From NCBI GenBank assembly GCA_903840165.1, contig CAIMEY010000048.1:21741-85740 (forward strand): a stretch of DNA of 64,000 nucleotides, written 5' to 3'. This stretch comes from an uncultured Myxococcales bacterium. GTDB lineage: Bacteria; Myxococcota_A; UBA9042. Numbering within the stretch: position 1 is the first letter of the stretch; every line of letters starts with the position of its first letter. Shown here piece by piece: positions 48,256 to 56,427 of the stretch. A program made the position numbers and the translations under genes. Below the pieces are notes generated by a model. It did not search any database, was not told where the DNA came from, and saw only the letters and a list, made by a program, of their open reading frames with translations.

Positions 48256-49811
48256 GCTGCACCGCCGACGGTGAGGGACTTGACTAGGACCGTGGGCATC
48301 CCCTGCGAGACCGGGACGCTTTGGCCGTTCTTGCCGCAGGTCCAACCGCCTTCGTCGATGACCAAGTCATTGGCCACCATGCTGATTTTGGTCAGCGTGT
48401 CGGGGCCGTTGCCGATGAGGTTGACGTCCTTGATGGGCCGGCCGAGCTTGCCGTCCTCGATGAGGTACCCCGTCTTGAGGAAGAACGTATAGTCGCCGCC
48501 GCCAATGTTGACTTGGCCATTGCTGAAGGATTCACAGTAGATGCCCTTCTTCACACTGGCGATGATCTCGCTGCGGTGATGCGGACCCGGCTGCATGTAG
48601 GTCGAGCGCATGCGCGGCATGGGCACAAAGCGGAAAGACTCGCGACGACCAGAACCTGTGGATTTTAAGCCGTAATGGTGGGCACTGATGCGATCGTGCA
48701 GGTAGCTGGCCATGCTGCCGCCGTCGACCAAAACCGTGCGTTGGCCCAGGGTTCCCTCGTCATCGACGTGGATGGAGCCGCGGGCGTCGGGCAGGGTCGC
48801 GTCGTCGACGATGGTGACGAACTTTTCGGCCACAGGCTTGCCGATTTTCGTTGCGTAAATGCTTGTATTCTTGCGGTTAAAATCAGCCTCCATGCCGTGG
48901 CCGATCGCTTCGTGCAGCAGGATGCCGCTGGGGCCTGCCCCCAAAACCACGGGCATTTCGCCGCCTTTGGGCGTCACGGCATCGAACATGCCAACCGTGC
49001 GCCGCACCGCTTCGTCGCACAGGCGCGCGATCGCCTTGGCGTCAAATAGGTCAAAACCGTGCCGCGACGCGATGTTGTATAGGCCCGTCTCGCGCCGCCC
49101 CTTCTGCTCAGCCACGCAGTTGGCGATGACCCGCACCATAGGCTGTTGGTCGTGGGTTAGGACGCCTTCACTTGTAAGAATAAGCACTTCGCGGTCTGAG
49201 TCGGAATAGGCAACCGTAGTCTTGACGATGCGCGGGTCCTTTTGCTTGCAGCGGCTGTTGATGTCCTGCACCAGCGCTTTCTTCTTGGCGAGGTCCACGG
49301 CAGCGTAGCGGTAGTCGATGTCGTAATACTTGGGCAATTTGCCGACTTGGACGGTCATCGGCTTGGCGTCTGACTTGCCGTCGGCAATGGCGGCGGCCGT
49401 CGCGGCGGCTTGCTTCATCGCCTTGAGGTCGAGGATTTCTGAGAAGGCATAGCCCACGGCATCCCCCTTGACGACGCGCACGCCCATGCCGAGGTCTGAC
49501 TCGGTGGAAGCACGGCTGATTTTGTCATCCTCGAGCATGAGCACGACGGACCGCGTGCGCTCAAAATACAGGTCCGCAAACGTGGCGCCGCGACTCATGG
49601 CGATGGCCATGATGGCCTGCAAATCCTCGATAGGTATGCCAAAACTGGGATTGATGAGGGCGGGAGTCTTCGCCGCTTGGTCTTGGCGCACTGGGGCCGT
49701 CGGCTCAGGCCCCGCCCACAGCGGGCGCGACAGCAGGGCAGCCCCAGAAGCGGCGGCAAGGCCAAGAAAGTGGCGACGATCGCTCTGAAATGGGTCGAAT
49801 CGGCTGGTCAT
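48252..49811 (-). CDS. tldD: TldD-family metalloprotease with twin-arginine signal
   Basis: The 519-residue protein carries the zinc motif LLHEAIGHGMEADF (HExxxH) and the TldD C-terminal signature (MRSTYMQPG and GGDYTFFLKTGYLIEDGKLG). The N terminus, MTSRFDPFQSDRRHFLGLAA followed by ASGAALLSRPLWAGPEP, matches a Tat signal: twin arginine, hydrophobic stretch, and a likely cleavage site. TldD is normally cytoplasmic. The ATG at 49811 follows AGGAG seven bases upstream. It is coupled to tldE by overlap, so the heterodimer may be exported together. Confidence 0.92.
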   Translation of the reverse strand: MTSRFDPFQSDRRHFLGLAAASGAALLSRPLWAGPEPTAPVRQDQAAKTPALINPSFGIPIEDLQAIMAIAMSRGATFADLYFERTRSVVLMLEDDKISRASTESDLGMGVRVVKGDAVGYAFSEILDLKAMKQAAATAAAIADGKSDAKPMTVQVGKLPKYYDIDYRYAAVDLAKKKALVQDINSRCKQKDPRIVKTTVAYSDSDREVLILTSEGVLTHDQQPMVRVIANCVAEQKGRRETGLYNIASRHGFDLFDAKAIARLCDEAVRRTVGMFDAVTPKGGEMPVVLGAGPSGILLHEAIGHGMEADFNRKNTSIYATKIGKPVAEKFVTIVDDATLPDARGSIHVDDEGTLGQRTVLVDGGSMASYLHDRISAHHYGLKSTGSGRRESFRFVPMPRMRSTYMQPGPHHRSEIIASVKKGIYCESFSNGQVNIGGGDYTFFLKTGYLIEDGKLGRPIKDVNLIGNGPDTLTKISMVANDLVIDEGGWTCGKNGQSVPVSQGMPTVLVKSLTVGGAA

Positions 49812-50122
49812 GGTGCGCTCCTGAGCAGTGCAGGCCTCAAAGTACCATGGGTCTACCGGCGTGTCATGGGGACGCAGCCGTGAAAAAGGCCAAGAGGATG
49901 GATGACCTGCAGGGCGTGGGGCATGCTGGGGGGGGCTGACGCTAAATCGCCGAACCCAAATCTCGTCGCGGTTTGGACGCATTGTAGTTTCGCGGGGTTT
50001 CACGGAGCGGTAGCCGCATGGCGCGTGCGTGCCGGCTCACCCTTGCGTTCGGCCGTAGCCCTCGGGTGAAGCGTCCACAGCCTCAATTCCGGTAGCGCGG
50101 AAAGAAATTGCGGTTACGCGGA
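49812..50122. other. 311-nt spacer between tldD and the methyltransferase gene
   Basis: No gene is supported. Its right third (50027 onwards) is the decayed repeat copy C. The left part contains no clear promoter or terminator by eye, although tldD (minus strand) must be transcribed from here. Confidence 0.5.
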
Positions 50123-50126
50123 CTAG
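50027..50126 (-). mobile_element. MITE-like element, decayed copy C
   Basis: Read on the minus strand from 50126, it begins CTAGTCCGCGTAACCG. It contains a TTCCG-CGCTAC-CGGAA hairpin where copies A and B have the equivalent stem, then GGCTGTGGACG and GGCCGAACGCAAGGGTGAGC, closely matching A and B. The right terminal repeat is not found. Its CTAG overlaps the stop codon of the methyltransferase gene. Confidence 0.65.
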
Positions 50127-50851
50127 GCACGGGGCCGGAAGACCAGAATCGTTCGCTCAATGTGAAAAAGATTGAGTTTGCGTAGGTAGCCGGGCAGGGT
50201 ATCGGCAAAGGGCAGTTTGCGTTCAAGCGCGAACCCATGGTCGCCAAAGATCTGTTCCAATTCACCGGTGTTAAAGAAAAGAACGCCGACACCAGCCGTG
50301 TTTGCCCCCATGCGCTTGGCGACCCGGGCGAGCAATCGGGAACTCGAGGCCTCATAGACCAACCGCCCCGCAGGGAACCGGGGCACATGGGGCACGCACA
50401 CTTGCTCAATGACGACGATGCGCCCCTGCGGTTTGAGCCGACTGGCCGCCGCGGCGATCACCCGCCCTTGCAATTTGCGCGACTGACCGTGCCAGCGGGT
50501 GACTAGGTGATGCAGCACCAGATTGAGGAAGATGACATCGAATTGACCAGCTACGGGGCCAGGTTCTGCGGCAATTTGCTCGGCATTGGCTTGCAGCAGG
50601 GTCTTGCGCGGGTGCACCGTGTTGCTGGACAGCAAGAATGGTGAATTATCAAGGAGAACAACCTGCCAGCAAGCAAAGGCCTCCAGCAATTTGTCGGCAA
50701 ATACTCCGGCACCGCCGCCGATGTCCAACGCCCGAACAGAGGTACCGTCATACGCAGCGAGGGCGTCGCGCAGCGCCGGCCAAATCGGACCCGCCGTGAA
50801 GTCGTCGTTGAACGGGGTCAGTGCCTCGTCACTCAGTTGAACTGATTGCAT
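50123..50851 (-). CDS. Class I SAM-dependent methyltransferase
   Basis: The 242-residue protein has motif I ALDIGGGAGVFADKL, an acidic residue at the end of the second strand (VVLLDNSPF), FDVIFLNLVLHHL and GRIVVIEQV, a class I Rossmann methyltransferase. It lacks the conserved cysteines of the arsenite methyltransferase ArsM, so arsenic methylation is unlikely. The substrate is unknown. It lies 205 nt downstream of acr3 on the same strand, and its stop codon lies in the CTAG end of repeat copy C. Confidence 0.75.
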   Translation of the reverse strand: MQSVQLSDEALTPFNDDFTAGPIWPALRDALAAYDGTSVRALDIGGGAGVFADKLLEAFACWQVVLLDNSPFLLSSNTVHPRKTLLQANAEQIAAEPGPVAGQFDVIFLNLVLHHLVTRWHGQSRKLQGRVIAAAASRLKPQGRIVVIEQVCVPHVPRFPAGRLVYEASSSRLLARVAKRMGANTAGVGVLFFNTGELEQIFGDHGFALERKLPFADTLPGYLRKLNLFHIERTILVFRPRA

Positions 50852-51056
50852 TTTCTTCCCCGACCTTCCGTTCCTGACTGGCCAGCACGAGTGTACAGGC
50901 CGTTCACGCCCTCAGCAAGGCGTCGGCTGGTCGCCAGGGCGCGCACAAAGGTGGATTCGCTGTGCCATTGCCGGAGTCGGCCTCTCGACCCTCGCCCCAG
51001 CCCGGGCGGATCTGTTTGCCTAACTCCACGACAACTTTGCCGTCATTCGTTCGACC

Positions 51057-52133
51057 TCATTGCGCAGGGGCCGCCAGCGACGCGTTGTACCAGCCGCGCG
51101 AACGGTTGCAGGCCTGGCAAACGGTCAGCATAACAGGTACTTCCACCAGCACGCCGACAACCGTTGCCAGTGCAGCGCCTGAACTCGGGCCAAACAGCGT
51201 AATCGCCACGGCCACGGCGAGCTCAAAGAAGTTGCTTGCGCCGATCAGCGCGCCCGGCGCCGCGATATTGTGCGGGACCTTGAAGAATTTCATCAGCAAA
51301 TACGTAAGGCTGGAGTTGAAGTAGACCTGCGCCAGGATGGGGATGGCCAGCAGGACGACGACCAGCCAATGGCGCGTTAGATTCTCCGCCTGAAACGCGA
51401 AGATGAGGACCAGCGTGGCCAGCAGTGCCAAGATGGTGACCGGTTGCAAGCGCGGCAGGAACTGCGTCTGGAACCACGCTAAGCCTTTGGCGCTAATCAG
51501 GATCTTCCTTGATGCAAATCCGGCGGCCAGCGGCACGACGATGAAGACGACTACCGAGGTGGCCAAAACCGTCGTCGGAATCACCACGTGCGCCACGCCC
51601 AGCAGCAGCATCACGATTGGGGCAAAGGCCACCAGCATGATGAGGTCATTGAGCGCCACTTGCGCCAGCGTGTAGGCCGGATCACCATCCGTTAACTGGC
51701 TCCAAACAAAGACCATTGCCGTGCAAGGCGCCGCGGCTAGGATGATGAGCCCGGCTGTGTAGTTGCTCGCCTCGACCGGTGAGACCCACGGCGCAAAGAC
51801 CACGCGCAGGAAAAACCAGCCTAGAAACGCCATGCTAAACGGCTTGACCAGCCAGTTGACCACCAGGGTGATGATGAGGCCCTTGGGCCGGCGCGCCACG
51901 CTGCGGATGCCGGCGAACTCGATCTTGAGCATCATCGGGTAAATCATTAGCCAAATCAGCACGGCGATCGGGGCGTTGACGCGCGAATCCTGGACAAATT
52001 CCCAGGCGCTGAGCCGCTGGACTGCATCCGGTGCGCCGATGCCGAGCGCGACGCCGACCACCATGCAAAGCAGCACCCAGACGGACAGGTAGCGCTCGAA
52101 AAATCCCATCTGCGCTGCGGTGTTGGTGCTCAT
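51057..52133 (-). CDS. acr3: ACR3-family arsenite efflux permease
   Basis: The 358-residue membrane protein has ten hydrophobic helices and ACR3 signatures: LSVWVLLCMVVGVALG, IWLMIYPMMLKIEF, the conserved-cysteine motif LAAAPCTAMVFVWSQL, ALNDLIML, and GASNFFELAVAVAI. It exports As(III), alone or energised by the ArsA ATPase encoded in the divergent unit. The ATG follows GAGGGAC. It lies 96 nt after ccdA, the last arsenic-specific gene of the minus-strand unit. Confidence 0.94.
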   Translation of the reverse strand: MSTNTAAQMGFFERYLSVWVLLCMVVGVALGIGAPDAVQRLSAWEFVQDSRVNAPIAVLIWLMIYPMMLKIEFAGIRSVARRPKGLIITLVVNWLVKPFSMAFLGWFFLRVVFAPWVSPVEASNYTAGLIILAAAPCTAMVFVWSQLTDGDPAYTLAQVALNDLIMLVAFAPIVMLLLGVAHVVIPTTVLATSVVVFIVVPLAAGFASRKILISAKGLAWFQTQFLPRLQPVTILALLATLVLIFAFQAENLTRHWLVVVLLAIPILAQVYFNSSLTYLLMKFFKVPHNIAAPGALIGASNFFELAVAVAITLFGPSSGAALATVVGVLVEVPVMLTVCQACNRSRGWYNASLAAPAQ

Positions 52134-52229
52134 TAGTCCCTCGGCGTTTGGCGGTCATGGGCGGGTGTTCAGCGGACGGAGGTTGTCGCAGGAGCAGACG
52201 CTCCTGGGGTGAACCGGTTCGCCGGGCAA

Positions 52230-52934
52230 TTACGCTGTGTATACAAGGACTCCGGCTGCGATGAGGACCAGTACGCCGCACACGTTCTTGGCGATCTTGA
52301 CCGTGCGTGACTCGTCGCTCCAATCCAAGTAGCGCTGCACGAGTTCCGTGGATGATCCCGCACCGCCGATGACGCCACAGTGGCCGATGCCAAAGGCGAT
52401 CAGCATGCCGACGCTCAATGCGGGATGACGCGCCGCGCTGCCGGCGGTTGCTCCGAGGATCGGTGCAATGAAGGCAAATGTGCAGGGCGACAGGCCGATG
52501 CCGAGCACCAGGCCGATGCCCGCCGCGGCCAAGGTGCCCTTGCTGCCGTGGATGTTGCCGATCGATAACCCTTTGTCCGGCATGGGCAAAATGCCAATCA
52601 GGTTGAGGCCCGCGACAAGGAAGATCGCGGCGATCACGTAGTTGCTGGCTGCGCCAAAGGCGGTGAGGGCGTGGCCGAGCCAGAAGACGACCATGCCGAC
52701 CAGCAAGATCGCAGCCAACATCCCGCCAGCAAACGAGAAAGCTAACGCCGTGCCGCGGCCGCGCGTGGTGTTGCTGCCCGAGCCGACAAAGCCGATGACC
52801 AGCGGGATCGTGCCAAGGTGGCAGGGGCTGAGCAAAACGCTCATGACGCCCCAAAGCAGGGAGGCGCCCAGCGCGATCGACGGTGTGCCGCTGACTGCGT
52901 CGGTAAGCCGGAAGATGAGGTCGCTGACGGTCAT
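52230..52934 (-). CDS. CcdA/DsbD-type thiol-disulfide membrane transporter
   Basis: The 234-residue protein has six predicted transmembrane helices. The two redox-type cysteines sit in pseudo-repeated helices: LLSPCHLGTIPLVIGFV and GIGLSPCTFAFIAPIL. CcdA proteins pass electrons from cytoplasmic thioredoxin to extracytoplasmic thiols. Its ATG overlaps the stop of the thioredoxin-like gene by four bases, tying the two functionally. Presence in an arsenic locus suggests it helps reduce periplasmic or ArsC-linked thiols, an inference. Confidence 0.85.
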   Translation of the reverse strand: MTVSDLIFRLTDAVSGTPSIALGASLLWGVMSVLLSPCHLGTIPLVIGFVGSGSNTTRGRGTALAFSFAGGMLAAILLVGMVVFWLGHALTAFGAASNYVIAAIFLVAGLNLIGILPMPDKGLSIGNIHGSKGTLAAAGIGLVLGIGLSPCTFAFIAPILGATAGSAARHPALSVGMLIAFGIGHCGVIGGAGSSTELVQRYLDWSDESRTVKIAKNVCGVLVLIAAGVLVYTA

Positions 52935-53395
52935 GGCGCGGCCTTCGGTTCCGGCAAGATCACGCCTAGTTCTTTCCACTTGGCCACGACAGCGTCCGTG
53001 CGCATCACGCCCGTGTGGCGAAAGAGTTCCTGACCGCCCGGCGCGTAGAAGAGCTGCGAAGGAATGGCTGTGATATTGAGCTTTTCCGCGATATCTGGGT
53101 TGTCATGGCTGTTGATGAATTCGACCTTGAGCGAATCTGGATAGCGCGATTCTAGCTCAGCCAAAACGCCCATCATGACCTTGCACGGCGCGCAGCTGGT
53201 GGTGCCAACGTCGACAAAGCGTGGCAGCACGCGGGGTACCGGTGCAAGAGGCGCCGCTGGGCCGCCGGCTGGGGCCAACTTTGTTGCAACGTTGACCGGG
53301 GCTGCCGCGGCGGGAGCGGACGGCTGCTTGAGCCACAGCGGCACCAAGACAACTGCGCCAACAATCAGGATGGCTGCAACGGATTTGGCCGACAT
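52931..53395 (-). CDS. Membrane-anchored thioredoxin-like protein
   Basis: The 154-residue protein has an N-terminal membrane helix (AAILIVGAVVLVPLWL), an Ala/Pro linker, and a thioredoxin fold. The redox motif is CAPC (TSCAPCKVMM, Ser replacing the usual Trp), and NITAIPSQLFYAP holds the cis-proline loop. It probably receives electrons from the adjacent CcdA. The ATG at 53395 overlaps the stop of the upstream small disulfide protein by one base; GGGAG lies six bases before it. Confidence 0.85.
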   Translation of the reverse strand: MSAKSVAAILIVGAVVLVPLWLKQPSAPAAAAPVNVATKLAPAGGPAAPLAPVPRVLPRFVDVGTTSCAPCKVMMGVLAELESRYPDSLKVEFINSHDNPDIAEKLNITAIPSQLFYAPGGQELFRHTGVMRTDAVVAKWKELGVILPEPKAAP

Positions 53396-53637
53396 CACTG
53401 GCTCCCTGCCCGCAATAGCGCTACAATCGTTGGGATATCCAGGGCTTTACCCATGACCTTGATTTCGCCGTCAATGACCAAGGCCGGCGTGCCGGTGATG
53501 CCCGCGGCGATCATATCCTGAATCCGGCTGACATGCTGGACCGAATCCGCCAGGCCGAGTTGCAGCGCGGCTTGCTGCGTGTTGGCCAGCATGATCTTGC
53601 AGGGCGTACAGCCCGTGCCGTAAACCTGAATCTTCAT
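53395..53637 (-). CDS. Small redox-active disulfide protein (thioredoxin-fold)
   Basis: An 80-residue protein, MKIQVYGTGCTPCKIMLANT, with CTPC motif at residues 10-13 and ITGTPALVIDGEIKVMGKAL containing the cis-proline TP. It fits the redox-active disulfide protein 2 family, which often sits with CcdA and arsenic genes. Start ATG follows GAGGAC. The gene upstream on this strand, arsD, is 240 nt away, with repeat copy B between. Confidence 0.85.
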   Translation of the reverse strand: MKIQVYGTGCTPCKIMLANTQQAALQLGLADSVQHVSRIQDMIAAGITGTPALVIDGEIKVMGKALDIPTIVALLRAGSQ

Positions 53638-53695
53638 CGAGTCCTCGCTTGGCCCGCAGCCCAAAAATTGCGGCAAATGCTGGCTTACCTAGGGG

Positions 53696-53881
53696 CTAGT
53701 AGACGTAATCCTAAGTTCTTTCCGGGTTACCGCAAAGGACTCGGCGTTGTGGACTTTGCAGCCGGGGACCCGGCCGAACGCAGGGGTGAGGACGCTCGCG
53801 CGGGCGAGAGGGCGAGAGGGCCGCGGGTCCAGCCAACGCAGCATCGCCAACCCGGAAGGAAACGCCGGCTTGAGGTACTAG
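53696..53881 (+). mobile_element. MITE-like element, copy B (186 bp)
   Basis: Begins CTAGTAGACGTAATCC and ends GAGGTACTAG. The end repeats share CTAGTA and TTCCGGGTT at equal offsets from both ends. The core matches copy A closely: CGGGTTACCG, AAAGGACTCGGCGTTGTGGA, GCCGGGGACCCGGCCGAACG and GCGCGGGCGAG. The AGTTCTTT/AAAGGACT stem keeps pairing with a G-U in place of a C-G pair of copy A. The right-end CTAG holds the arsD stop codon. It separates arsD from the rest of its operon. Confidence 0.8.
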
Positions 53882-54249
53882 CAGCAGCCTTTGGGCCCGC
53901 AGCAACTGCCCTTTTCGACGACGGGTTTGTCGCTCACGCCCGGCGCGATCTCCGCCCACGCCGCCAGTTGGGTGCGGCAAGGGTAGACGCCGGTGCTCTT
54001 GATGGCGCCGCCCACAAGTATGGTCGGTAGTGCCGATTCGCCTTGCAGTTCAATGGCTTTTGTTACCAAAGGCTGGGCGACAAAGGCCGCGGGCTGTTGG
54101 GACAAGTTGAAGCGCTCCACGGAAATGCCTTGTTCTCCAAGCCATTCCAAGTCGGCGGCGAAGCGAATGAGCACCGGGTCGATGCTCGGGCCGCACACGC
54201 CCGTGGAACAGCACATCGCGGGGTCAAAGACTTGAATCGTTGCGGTCAT
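53878..54249 (-). CDS. arsD: ArsD arsenic metallochaperone
   Basis: The 123-residue protein shows the ArsD pattern: VFDPAMCCSTGVCGPSIDP (Cys 13, 14 and 19, the metalloid site), the thioredoxin-like fold with ALPTILVGG, and two C-terminal vicinal pairs (GSCCGPKGCC). ArsD delivers As(III) to ArsA, which is encoded in the divergent unit. The ATG follows AGAGGAG. The stop codon is in the CTAG end of repeat copy B, yet the protein has the normal ArsD length, so it is not truncated. Confidence 0.95.
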   Translation of the reverse strand: MTATIQVFDPAMCCSTGVCGPSIDPVLIRFAADLEWLGEQGISVERFNLSQQPAAFVAQPLVTKAIELQGESALPTILVGGAIKSTGVYPCRTQLAAWAEIAPGVSDKPVVEKGSCCGPKGCC

Positions 54250-54304
54250 TTCGGACTCCTCTGCTGGTCAGCGCGATAGATTGGACCCTGCCATTCATCG
54301 CCAT

Positions 54305-54417
54305 GTCACGATAGCTGATGAAGGGCCAATGTCAACCATAGGGCAGTTCAGACGATGATAATAACCCGCATTGACACGCTTGTAGGCACCTCCTATCGTG
54401 ACTATACGATAAGGAGG
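54305..54417. promoter_or_regulatory. Divergent arsD/arsR promoters with mirrored ArsR-type operators
   Basis: For arsR: TTGACA (54371-54376), 17-bp spacer, TATCGT (54394-54399). For arsD on the minus strand: TTGACA (54335-54330), 16-bp spacer, TATCGT (54313-54308). Both -10 elements are part of TATCGTGAC, so GTCACGATAG (54305-54314) and CTATCGTGAC (54393-54402) are a perfect 10-bp inverted pair. The arsR-side site extends to the palindrome TATCGT-GACTAT-ACGATA (54394-54411). Repressor binding here would block both promoters. AAGGAGG (54411-54417) is the arsR ribosome site. Confidence 0.7.
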
Positions 54418-54421
54418 ACCC

Positions 54422-54751
54422 ATGGACGACCGCTGCTGTGCCCCACCTGAGACCGCTTTGGACTTGCGCCCCGTTGAAGGCCCTGATGCAGATGAGGAAC
54501 TCGCGGCACTGACCAAGGCCCTTGGGCATCCTGCGCGCGTGCAGATTCTGCGCTTACTGACTCACCGTGTGTCCTGTGTGTGCGGTGAAATCGTTGATCA
54601 ATTGCCGCTAGCGCAATCCACGGTGTCCCAGCATCTCAAGGTGCTCAAGGACGCTGGGCTCGTCCGCGGCGAAATCGACGGCCCGCGCATCTGTTACTGC
54701 CTGGAACCACGCACACTTCGGCGCTTGCGGGCACTCATCGGCGGCTTGTGA
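54422..54751 (+). CDS. arsR: ArsR-family metalloregulatory repressor
   Basis: The 109-residue winged-helix protein contains [16 protein letters not shown], the metal-site segment [11 protein letters not shown] (vicinal-type cysteines, comparable to ELCVCDL of classical ArsR) and the recognition helix [20 protein letters not shown] Cys-Cys pair at residues 5-6 may add a ligand. It would release DNA on binding As(III) and derepress both units. Its TGA overlaps the ATG of arsA by one base. Confidence 0.95.
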   Translation: MDDRCCAPPETALDLRPVEGPDADEELAALTKALGHPARVQILRLLTHRVSCVCGEIVDQLPLAQSTVSQHLKVLKDAGLVRGEIDGPRICYCLEPRTLRRLRALIGGL

Positions 54752-56421
54752 TGGAACTGCTCAACAACCCGCCCCGACACCTGTTTTTCACCGGCAAAGG
54801 CGGCGTCGGTAAGACCAGCGTGGCGTGCGCGACGGCGATTGCCTTGGCGGACAAGGGGTTGCGCGTACTGCTGGTGAGCACGGACCCAGCGTCGAACCTC
54901 GATGAAGTGCTTGAAACGACGCTGAGTTCTTCGCCAACGCCCGTGCTGGCGGTGCCCAACCTGGCCGCGCTCAACATCGACCCGGAGGCGGCGGCGCTGG
55001 CCTATCGAGAAAGGGTCGTAGGGCCCTACCGCGGCGCGCTGCCTTTGGCGGCGATTCGCAGCATGGAGGAGCAACTTTCCGGCGCGTGCACCGTGGAAAT
55101 AGCCGCTTTTGATGAGTTTTCCAAGATCCTCGGTGATCCGGCAGCAACCGCGCAGTTTGACCACGTCCTGTTCGACACGGCGCCGACCGGCCACACGCTG
55201 CGCCTTTTGCAACTGCCGGCGGCGTGGACGGGATTTCTGCAGGACAGTGTCGGCGCAACGTCGTGTCTGGGGCCTCTGGCGGGCTTGCAGGCTCAGCAGG
55301 CGCTGTACGAGTCCTCGCGCAAGATGCTGATTGATGGGGAGAAAACGGCGCTAGTACTGGTGTCACGGGCCGAAGGTACGGCCCTGCGCGAGGCTGAACG
55401 CACGCGTGCAGAACTGGCGCATCTGGGGCTGACGCGGGTGGAAGTGGTACTCAACGCGCTGTTTACGGCCACGGATCGCCAGGACCCGGTGGCGCTGGCG
55501 ATGGAACAACGCGGTCTGGATGCCCTGGCGGCCATGCCCGAACGATTGCGCCAGCAACCGACCCACAGGTTGCCGCTTTTGCCCTTTGGTCTTGTGGGTA
55601 TTGCGGCCTTGAGGGCACTCTTTGTGCCGCCCCAGGCTGTCGCCCTGCAGCCATTGGCGTCGCTGCTGCCCGACCTTGCTGCGCCGGGCCACGGCGTCAT
55701 TTTCGCCATGGGCAAAGGCGGTGTGGGCAAGACCAGCGTGGCCATTGAGGTTGCCCGGCAACTGGTGGGCCTTGGCCATGCGGTGCACCTGACGACAACC
55801 GATCCAGCCGCGCATGTCGTCGATACGATGGGGCAACCGGTTGAAGGCATACGCGTGAGCCGTATCGATCCGCTGGTGGAAGTGCAGGCCTACACGGCGG
55901 AAGTGCTCGCGACTGCGGGCGCGGGGCTGGACGCGGCGGGGCGGGCGCTGTTGGCAGAGGACCTGCGCTCGCCGTGCACCGAGGAAATCGCGGTGTTTCG
56001 GGCATTTGCGCGGATCGTCGACCAAGGCACCGGTGGCTTTGTGGTGATCGACACCGCCCCGACGGGCCATACCTTGCTGTTGCTGGACGCTGCGGAATCG
56101 TACCACAAAGAGGTGCTGCGGACGGCGGGTCAGGCGCCCGAGGAAGTGCAGCGCCTGCTGCCACGGCTGCGCGACCCAATCTTCACCCGCGTGCTCCTGG
56201 TGACCTTGCCCGAGGCGACGCCGGTGCACGAAGCCGCGCAGCTGCAAAAAGACTTGGAACGTGCGGACATCCATCCATTCGCCTGGGTCATCAACCAAAG
56301 CCTTTTGCCGCTGGCGGTCACCGATCCGGTGCTGGTGCAGCGGCGGGGGCAGGAAACGCGATACCATCAGGAAGTGGCGGCCCTGGCGCCGCGCGTGGCC
56401 GTGATGGCTTGGAAGGCGTAG
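54751..56421 (+). CDS. arsA: ArsA arsenite-transporting ATPase, double-domain
   Basis: The 556-residue protein is a tandem duplication: A1 with FFTGKGGVGKTSVACATAIA and DTAPTGHTLRLLQLP, A2 with FAMGKGGVGKTSVAIEVARQ and DTAPTGHTLLLLDAAE. Each half has its own P-loop and signature. It couples ATP hydrolysis to As(III) efflux through a permease and takes As(III) from ArsD. ATG at 54751 overlaps the arsR stop; a GTG at 54748 is an alternative. arsC follows after 6 nt. Confidence 0.95.
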   Translation: MELLNNPPRHLFFTGKGGVGKTSVACATAIALADKGLRVLLVSTDPASNLDEVLETTLSSSPTPVLAVPNLAALNIDPEAAALAYRERVVGPYRGALPLAAIRSMEEQLSGACTVEIAAFDEFSKILGDPAATAQFDHVLFDTAPTGHTLRLLQLPAAWTGFLQDSVGATSCLGPLAGLQAQQALYESSRKMLIDGEKTALVLVSRAEGTALREAERTRAELAHLGLTRVEVVLNALFTATDRQDPVALAMEQRGLDALAAMPERLRQQPTHRLPLLPFGLVGIAALRALFVPPQAVALQPLASLLPDLAAPGHGVIFAMGKGGVGKTSVAIEVARQLVGLGHAVHLTTTDPAAHVVDTMGQPVEGIRVSRIDPLVEVQAYTAEVLATAGAGLDAAGRALLAEDLRSPCTEEIAVFRAFARIVDQGTGGFVVIDTAPTGHTLLLLDAAESYHKEVLRTAGQAPEEVQRLLPRLRDPIFTRVLLVTLPEATPVHEAAQLQKDLERADIHPFAWVINQSLLPLAVTDPVLVQRRGQETRYHQEVAALAPRVAVMAWKA

Positions 56422-56427
56422 GGGCAA

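Noticed and set aside
50123..50851. Methyltransferase as arsenite methylase ArsM
   Set aside because: The conserved ArsM cysteines are absent, and the gene lies outside the tightly coupled arsenic operon.
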